Assembly: GCA_027625915.1 (NCBI GenBank)
Contig: JANTQA010000075.1
Coordinates: 248,001-312,000 of the forward strand
Reading direction: 5' to 3'
From: Anaeramoeba flamelloides
Lineage: Eukaryota > Metamonada > Anaeramoebidae
Length of the DNA stretch: 64,000 nucleotides
The position numbers and the translations under genes are program-made. The notes below the pieces were generated by a model. That model was not told where the DNA came from, ran no database searches, and was given only the letters and a program-made list of their open reading frames with translations. This document shows, piece after piece, positions 58,693 through 64,000 of this stretch; positions within the stretch are counted from its first letter, which is position 1; every line of letters begins with the position of its first letter.

Positions 58693-59250
58693 TTTGCATA
58701 TAAAAATGAAAAATGATAAAATAAAAGTTTTACAAAAGAAAAATTTAAAAAATGAAACATAAATCCGACGAATTATCAGTTTTCATCTTTAGAATTGAAT
58801 TCCTTTAATTTTGTTTTGTTGTTTTTTGTTTCTCTGAAAAAAAAAAAAAAAACTCATTTTTGTAACCAAAAGTTTATTTCACAATTTTTTCTTTATGAAA
58901 TAAATTTTCATTCTATTAATTTTTTTCATGCTGTTTCGATTTTTTTTTCACACTGTATCCAAACAATTTTTTTTAGAAAATTAAAAAACTCACAATTCAC
59001 TTTCTCATTTTTTTCTTTTTTCGATTTTTGAATCAAAACAAATGTTCATTTAAAATTTCTTATTTGGATTTGCCTTTTCGAAAGCTGGCTTTTTCTTAAC
59101 TTTTTTTTTTACAAACAAAAGGATCATTTAAAAATTATCAATAGAACCTTTGTTCTTGGTTGAAAATTTTGATAGTGTTTTTTTTTATACAACAAAAAAT
59201 GGTTTGTCTCAAATATATTTTTTGAAACTCTTAACGTACAAATTTTACTG
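58693..59250. other. upstream region of the PIAS-like gene
   Basis: AT-rich with homopolymers; no gene or element recognised. Confidence 0.4.
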
Positions 59251-59254
59251 TTAA

Positions 59255-59730
59255 GGGATTAGCGTTACAATAGATTCACCTATGATTAAAGTATGTTGTT
59301 TATTAGGCAAACCAATTGTGTTCTTGGTTGTTCTTATGGCACTTGAAAATCTCTTATAAATATTATTGAACAATAAATTATTACATTTTTTCCTAAAGGA
59401 TCACATAATTAAAAATTTTTTTTTTTTAATTCCTTTTTCTCAATTCGAAAAACGAGATCCCAAAATAATAGTATCCCAGTATTTAATAATTCATCTTTAG
59501 AACATTCCAAAAGTAATTATTTTAATGATTTTTTAAATTCCAAAGATTAACTCAATAATCATTAACATAACACACCTTAAGATTGATTAGGTTAGTTTCC
59601 TTTTTATAAACCCAGTTGTATTATCTTTTATATTTCAATTTTATTGAAATAATTTGAAAGAATAATCTTTTGATTAATTATTAATTTTTTTATTTAATTT
59701 TTTTAAAAAATCTTGAATTTTTTAAGGAAC
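59255..59730. mobile_element. TTAA-type TIR element, 5' half only
   Basis: Starts after TTAA with GGGATTAGCGTTACAATAGA and follows 15248..15670 closely (shared AATAAATTATTACATTTTTT, TCCCAGTATTTAATAATT-like, AGATTAACTCAATAATCAT). Similarity stops near 59730 and no right terminus is present. Confidence 0.7.
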
Positions 59731-60315
59731 TGTTCTATTAAAAATAAAAATTTAATATGCATCTTTTACAACTTTGACATATTCAGATAGATAAAAAAAT
59801 CTTGAAATTTATCTTGAAATATATATTTTTGTTCGAAAATTCTTCATTTTTTATGTAAGATGGACTTTTTATGAAAATAATCTGTCGAGGATTTCCAAAA
59901 CTTTTTTTTTTAAATCAAAAGCAAATTTTTTTTTCTTTAAAAATTGTTTATCATATTGAATGATCAAAGAAATGCACAATAGAGAAAAAATAAGTAAGGG
60001 TAATATTTACTTTTTACCATTTTATAACTAAAAAAGTTATTCTAAAAATGAAGGATCAGAGGTGAAATTTTTCTTCAAAAAATAATAGATTTTTTTTTGT
60101 CAAATTTGGAAAAAGTTATTAATTGAATGTAATAGGTTACATAATTCAAAAAATGAAATGAAAATAAAAAACTAAAAATGTAAAAAAAAGAACTTGTTAT
60201 TTACAAAAATCAAATTTATTTCCTATTTGAATGAAATTGTTTTATTGTGATTCTTTGAATTGTCTTAAATGTGTGGAAAATTTTGAATTTTAGATTTTAT
60301 ATATAACTGTGTTTG
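59731..60315. other. intergenic, nothing recognised
   Basis: AT-rich DNA between the truncated element and the foldback; no coding signal. Confidence 0.4.
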
Positions 60316-60532
60316 TTGTTTTCATTTGGAAACAATCTCCTTGTTATAATCTGAGTTTGGCCTGGAATAATGAAAAAAATGAGATTGTTCGAAGTGACAT
60401 AAGATGATATTGAGGAGTCCAAGAACGACGATTAATATCATCTTAGCACTAGAACAATCTGATTATTTTGAGTATGGAAGGAGAACCAAAACGAAGAATT
60501 ATAAAAGGGGATTGTTGGACAAATGAAACAAT
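60316..60532. repeat. 217-bp foldback with strong inner hairpin
   Basis: Outer arms TTGTTTTCATTTGGAAACAA and, from the right, TTGTTTCATTTGTCCAACAA pair. The inner 60382..60460 forms a ~27-bp stem (AGATTGTTC ... AAGATGATATT against AATATCATCTTA ... GAACAATCT) with a ~20-nt loop. Base composition is richer in G and C than its surroundings. It may be a MITE or a hairpin RNA; neither is proven. Confidence 0.6.
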
Positions 60533-60744
60533 ATGAGATGCTATTTATTTTTTAACTCGGGATCTAACTAGTCAAAAAAACAAACAAATAAATAAATTTA
60601 ACCGAAACAAGTAATTTGTTATTTTTGATGGTAATTTGAAGAACTTACTCTTCAAAATATCTCATTTTCTCAATGTAAATAGTGAAAACATTGAAGTTAA
60701 ATTTTGAATTTTCATTGTCGGTGATAAAACTTGGTTTAAAATTT

Positions 60745-60915
60745 CTAGAGATAAACAAGATCGTTCATCTTTTCAATGAAATCGATCCCTCCTTTTATTT
60801 TCAGTTTGTCAACCAATTCTCGAAAACTATCAAACTTAAAAATCTTCAGGCATTTATTGGTGTTCTTAACTGTGAAGTATTTTGAACATTCATCTAAAAT
60901 TTCTTGACTTGACAT
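60745..60915 (-). CDS. small unassigned ORF or first exon
   Basis: Fifty-six codons from a proper ATG at 60915: MSSQEILDECSKYFTVKNT then NKCLKIFKFDSFRELVDKL and IEKMNDLVYL. The composition looks genuine (mixed, amphipathic, Cys present), unlike neighbouring poly-Lys/Phe frames. GTTTAT after NDL could be a donor, but no continuing exon was found. No family recognised. Confidence 0.3.
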   Translation of the reverse strand: MSSQEILDECSKYFTVKNTNKCLKIFKFDSFRELVDKLKIKGGIDFIEKMNDLVYL

Positions 60916-61650
60916 AGCAAAAAAAATGTTTTTTTTTTCTTTTTTTTCCCTTAAATGAGTAAATATTTTTTTCCCCTTTCCAAAACCTCTCATAAATGGT
61001 CTTTTCTCTCCTTTTTTCGAAGAAAAAAGAGAACAGACAAAATATTTTTTTAAAAAATGATATTGCTTTTTTTTGGAAAAGAGAAAAAAACCAAGTTTGT
61101 AAATAGAAATTGTTTTCAATAAAGAAATGGAATTTATTCGATTTCCAAAATTTCCATAAATTATCAAGTACACTTTTTTTTTGGTTTTTATTGAACAAGT
61201 GTTTTGGTTCCTTGGACCAAAATATGTGTTCAATTGGTTTTAAATTGAGACACTCGCAAATCTCAGTGTTATCGATTAAACAACGTTGTAAATAAAAATT
61301 TCAAAGTACTGTTAAATAACTTTAAATAACAAATTTAATGACAAAATTATTAGTCAAATACATCTTAATTCACTTTGTTAGAATTGGAAATAAGAAGATC
61401 AGAAAATTCCCAAACTTTGCTTAATAAAACAAGGAATTCCAAAATCTTTACACAACAACTACAATGCTATCTTATACTTTTCATAGTTCTAATCTCTTTC
61501 TTATCTGTAGTTATCTAAAATTATTTAATTAAATTTTCTCCAAGAAAAAGTTTATGTTTAAAAAAAAATAAATAGCTTTATTATTAACTATATATAATAA
61601 ATATGAAATAGTCTTTTTCTTTTATTCATTAATATAATATTATTATTTTA
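60916..61650. other. intergenic, nothing recognised
   Basis: Frames here (up to ~100 codons) are Lys/Phe-rich and lack domains. No element ends apart from the MITE that follows. Confidence 0.4.
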
Positions 61651-61847
61651 CAGTCAGTTTCACTTTTAAGGCACAAACTTTCAATCAAATTTAAGGAACA
61701 AAAAAATCTCAAATTAAGGCACAAATTTTTCGAATTTTAATTTTCACAAACTATTTTACTAAAATTTGAATTTTGTGCCTTAATTTGAGATTTTTTTTGT
61801 GCCTTAAATTTGATTGAAAGTTTGTGCCTTAAAAGTGAAACTGACTG
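61651..61847. mobile_element. Tc1/mariner-like palindromic MITE, copy 5
   Basis: TA-flanked; CAGTCAGTTTCACTTTTAAG at the left end and its exact complement at the right. Arms pair over ~85 bp each with a short AT loop. The best-preserved member in the window. Confidence 0.87.
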
Positions 61848-62908
61848 TATTGTAAATAATAAATTGTTTTTAATCTAAATATTCAGGTTTTATGATTATT
61901 TTAACCAGGTCAACATCCATAAATTCAATATTTGAAGTTCAAAAATAATATAAATACAGCACAATTGAATATTATTATTAAGAAAGAATTAAAACCTTTA
62001 ATGTCTATCAAAATAGCAATTTAAGATAAAAAAAGGTAAAAAACATTGTTTTATTAAATTTAAAATAATTGAAAAATATTTAATAAAATAAAAAGAAAAA
62101 GACTTAATTAATCATTTTTTGATTTAAAAATTTACATTTCCATCTTAATAAAAATAATTTCTTGATATTTTTGTTCCAATACCAAGGAAAATCTATTTTT
62201 TTTTAATTTATTTTTATTTTTTATTTTAATCTATATTTGTTTTATTTTTGTACTAATTTCGTTTTATATTTACTTCTAAGATCATAATATTTATTTTCAA
62301 ATAATAATCCCCCCCAAAAAAAAAAAAAAAAAAAAAAAAAATTATTAAAAATTCATTAAAAAAAAAATAAAAGTTTCAAAGTAAAATTATTGCATCTTTT
62401 ATCAATTATGTACTGATCAATTGTATTATAATTTATTAACACCAAAAAAAAAGATACAAAAACGAATAAAGAAACTATCACTACACCCGTCGCCACATTA
62501 AGATAATATATATATATATATATATATAGATTTAGATCCATAGATGTATCGATTGATATAAACTAAAAATATAGATATTTTGTTCAACAATTTTCTTTTT
62601 TTATTTTTATAAAAAAAATATATCAAAATTTATTATCTAATATATGGAAAAAAATATTTGTACGTATAATATTTAATGATAATTTGAGATTTGTTGGTCA
62701 CCTTTCTAAAAATGAAAAAAAATCTCATTTTTGGAAAAGGGGTGATATTTCTTTCAATGAAGGCAAAATAAAAAATAAAAAATAATTTTGAAATTTTACA
62801 TTTATTCTTAAAATGAATGTTTTTGGTTTAGCTTTTGTGGCTGTAAGAAAAATTTTTTTAATTTTTTTCGTCTTTTTGATGGAGATCGATGAATTATAAA
62901 AAGAAATT
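61848..62908. other. 3' flank of CH-RG gene; microsatellites
   Basis: Contains a C6 then ~30-bp A run near 62309..62341 and (TA)n near 62506..62527. No gene recognised. Confidence 0.45.
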
Positions 62909-64000
62909 TTAGTTTTTTATTTTTTTTTTAATTGTTGTAACCTTTTTGACCCTTGCTCTACCTCTTCCTCTTCCTCTTGGCCTTCCTCTGCCTCTTGTTT
63001 TTCTAATTATTTTCTTTTTCTTTTTGGGTTCTTCTGTTTCATCACTTTCTTTTTTTTTTCTCAAAACTTTTTTTCTTCCTCTACCCCTACCTCTTCCTCT
63101 TCCTGTCCCTCTTGTTTTTCGAATTACTTTCTTTTTCTTTTTGGGTTCTTCTGTTTCATCACTTTCTTTTTTTTTTCTCAAAATTTTTCTTTTTCCTCTT
63201 CCTCTTGCCCTTCCTCTGCCTCTGCCTGTCCCTCTTGTTTTTCGAATTATTTTCTTTTTTTTTTTGGGTTCTTCTGTTTCATCACTTTCTTTTTTTTTTC
63301 TTAAAACCTTTCCTCTTCCTCTTCCTCTGCGTCGTGCCCTACCTCTTCCTCTGCTTCTTCCTCTGCCTCTTGTTTTTCTAATTATTTTCTTTTTCTTTTT
63401 GGGTTCTTCTATTTCATCACTTTCTTTTTTTTTTCTCAAAACTTTTCTTCTTCCTCTTCCTCTTGCCCTTCCTCTGCCTCTACCTCGAGTTTTTGTTTTT
63501 TTAATGATTTTTTTTGGTTTTTTCTCTATTTTTTTTTCTTCCTTTGGTTTTTCTTTTTCTTTTTCTTTATCTTTTTCTTTCTGTTTGATTAATTCTGTTT
63601 TTTTTTTGCTTGTGAAAATTATCCCTCTTTCTTCTAATCGTTTAAAGTCAATCTTAAGTTCTTTTTTTTTTCCACCAGGCCTTGAATATTTAAATCTTTC
63701 ATAAAATTCTGAGACCTGAAGTAAGATCACTTTGTCGTCTAAACTATCTAGAAGATCTTGAGGATCAATATACATTTCAATCTGGAGTTTATTTTTCGCA
63801 ACATCAAAAGCCTTGGTGAAGTTTTCTAATTTGTTCTCTTTTTTAAGTTCCTTAAAATTAATAGACTCTGGAGAAAAGCGATGAACTAAGGCACAAAATG
63901 CAAGACCGTCCCCCCAAGAGCCCCTGAAATCTGTTATATTTACACCCTCATAATCTTTTGTGTGTAATTGACACCAAGAAAGAATTTTAGATTTGTTTTG
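62909..64000 (-). CDS. CH-domain protein with Arg/Gly-rich (AT-hook-like) repeat tail, 5' partial
   Basis: The frame is open from the window end (64000) to the stop at 62909, 363 codons visible. The upstream part is the main body of a CH domain: ILSWCQLHTKDYEGVNITDF, SWGDGLAFCALVHRFSPESI, NFTKAFDVAKNKLQIEMYID, PQDLLDSLDDKVILLQVSEF. It resembles the CH2-type domains of spectrin/alpha-actinin/filamin and smoothelin/MICAL proteins. The expected N-terminal part of the domain, and any domain before it, lies outside. After a Lys/Glu linker come four ~39-44-residue repeats, each with LRKKKESDE, EEPKKKKK, IRKTRG and an RGRGR run; one contains the AT-hook core RGRPRGRGR. CH domains act on actin or microtubules, while RG/AT-hook tails bind nucleic acid, so this pairing is unusual. 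Acidic SDE patches between basic blocks could be casein-kinase-2 sites (inference). Confidence 0.88.
   Translation of the reverse strand, partial: QNKSKILSWCQLHTKDYEGVNITDFRGSWGDGLAFCALVHRFSPESINFKELKKENKLENFTKAFDVAKNKLQIEMYIDPQDLLDSLDDKVILLQVSEFYERFKYSRPGGKKKELKIDFKRLEERGIIFTSKKKTELIKQKEKDKEKEKEKPKEEKKIEKKPKKIIKKTKTRGRGRGRARGRGRRKVLRKKKESDEIEEPKKKKKIIRKTRGRGRSRGRGRARRRGRGRGKVLRKKKESDETEEPKKKKKIIRKTRGTGRGRGRARGRGKRKILRKKKESDETEEPKKKKKVIRKTRGTGRGRGRGRGRKKVLRKKKESDETEEPKKKKKIIRKTRGRGRPRGRGRGRARVKKVTTIKKKIKN
62945..63500 (-). repeat. tandem repeats encoding the KKK-RGR tail
   Basis: The block GGGTTCTTCTGTTTCATCAC (plus strand) recurs at spacings of about 117, 120 and 135 bp, giving four units that differ in the length of the RG run. 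The opposite strand stays open as a Pro/Leu/Phe-rich frame, a by-product of the repeat. Confidence 0.85.

Noticed and set aside
60916-61233. Upstream extension of the small minus-strand frame to 162 codons
   Set aside because: The extension is Lys/Phe homopolymer-like and starts without clear support. Only the part from the ATG at 60915 looks protein-like.
62946-63704. 252-codon Pro/Leu/Phe-rich frame on the plus strand
   Set aside because: Mirror image of the RG repeat on the other strand. The minus frame continues into a recognisable CH domain.

Overview
The window is a very AT-rich piece of a protist nuclear genome. Genes have GT-AG introns, homopolymer runs and microsatellites are common, and TAA and TGA are both used as ordinary stops. 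The gene set is a formate/nitrite-type channel, PP2C, a Rho GEF fused to an ArfGAP-like domain, a VPS39-like HOPS subunit, an OXR1/TLDc protein, a PIAS/SIZ SUMO ligase and CH-domain proteins. It suggests a free-living amoeboid protist. An anaerobic metamonad such as Anaeramoeba is my best guess, but that is inference from gene families and base composition only.

Layout. 1-4.1 kb: a MITE fragment and a two-exon FNT channel on the minus strand. 4.15-11.84 kb: left arm of a long inverted duplication carrying a five-exon PP2C gene. 11.8-20.6 kb: gene-poor DNA with several TIR elements and a CH-domain gene fragment. 20.6-25.3 kb: a 1542-residue single-exon protein with a Ser/Lys repeat tail, DH, two PH-like modules and an ArfGAP-like zinc finger. 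25.3-29.2 kb: microsatellites and a 1.3 kb TTAA-flanked element. 29.2-35.95 kb: right arm with the second PP2C copy, which carries a 2-nt frameshift. 36-40.8 kb: a 398-bp MITE, a decayed M28 peptidase pseudogene and two more MITEs. 40.8-43.8 kb: VPS39-like gene. 46.4-47.8 kb: second TTAA-flanked element. 48.4-50.7 kb: LysM-TLDc gene. 50.7-57.1 kb: gene-poor, with Tc1-like MITEs and palindromic repeats. 57.1-58.7 kb: PIAS-like gene. 59-62.9 kb: repeats and a 217-bp foldback. 62.9-64 kb: the 3' part of a CH-domain protein with an Arg/Gly-rich repeat tail, running off the window.

The genes do not form an operon-like unit. Shared themes are signalling to the cytoskeleton and membrane traffic (DH-PH-ArfGAP, CH proteins, VPS39) plus PP2C and SUMO regulation. 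The least ordinary parts are the DH-PH-PH-ArfGAP fusion whose arginine finger appears lost, the CH protein with an AT-hook-like tail, and the PP2C inverted duplication. In the duplication, each arm provides an empty site that exposes later transposon insertions and a ~105-bp micro-inversion in the other arm. Exon junctions are inferred from GT/AG sites, frame and family motifs. For every spliced model given here the summed exon length is a multiple of three.
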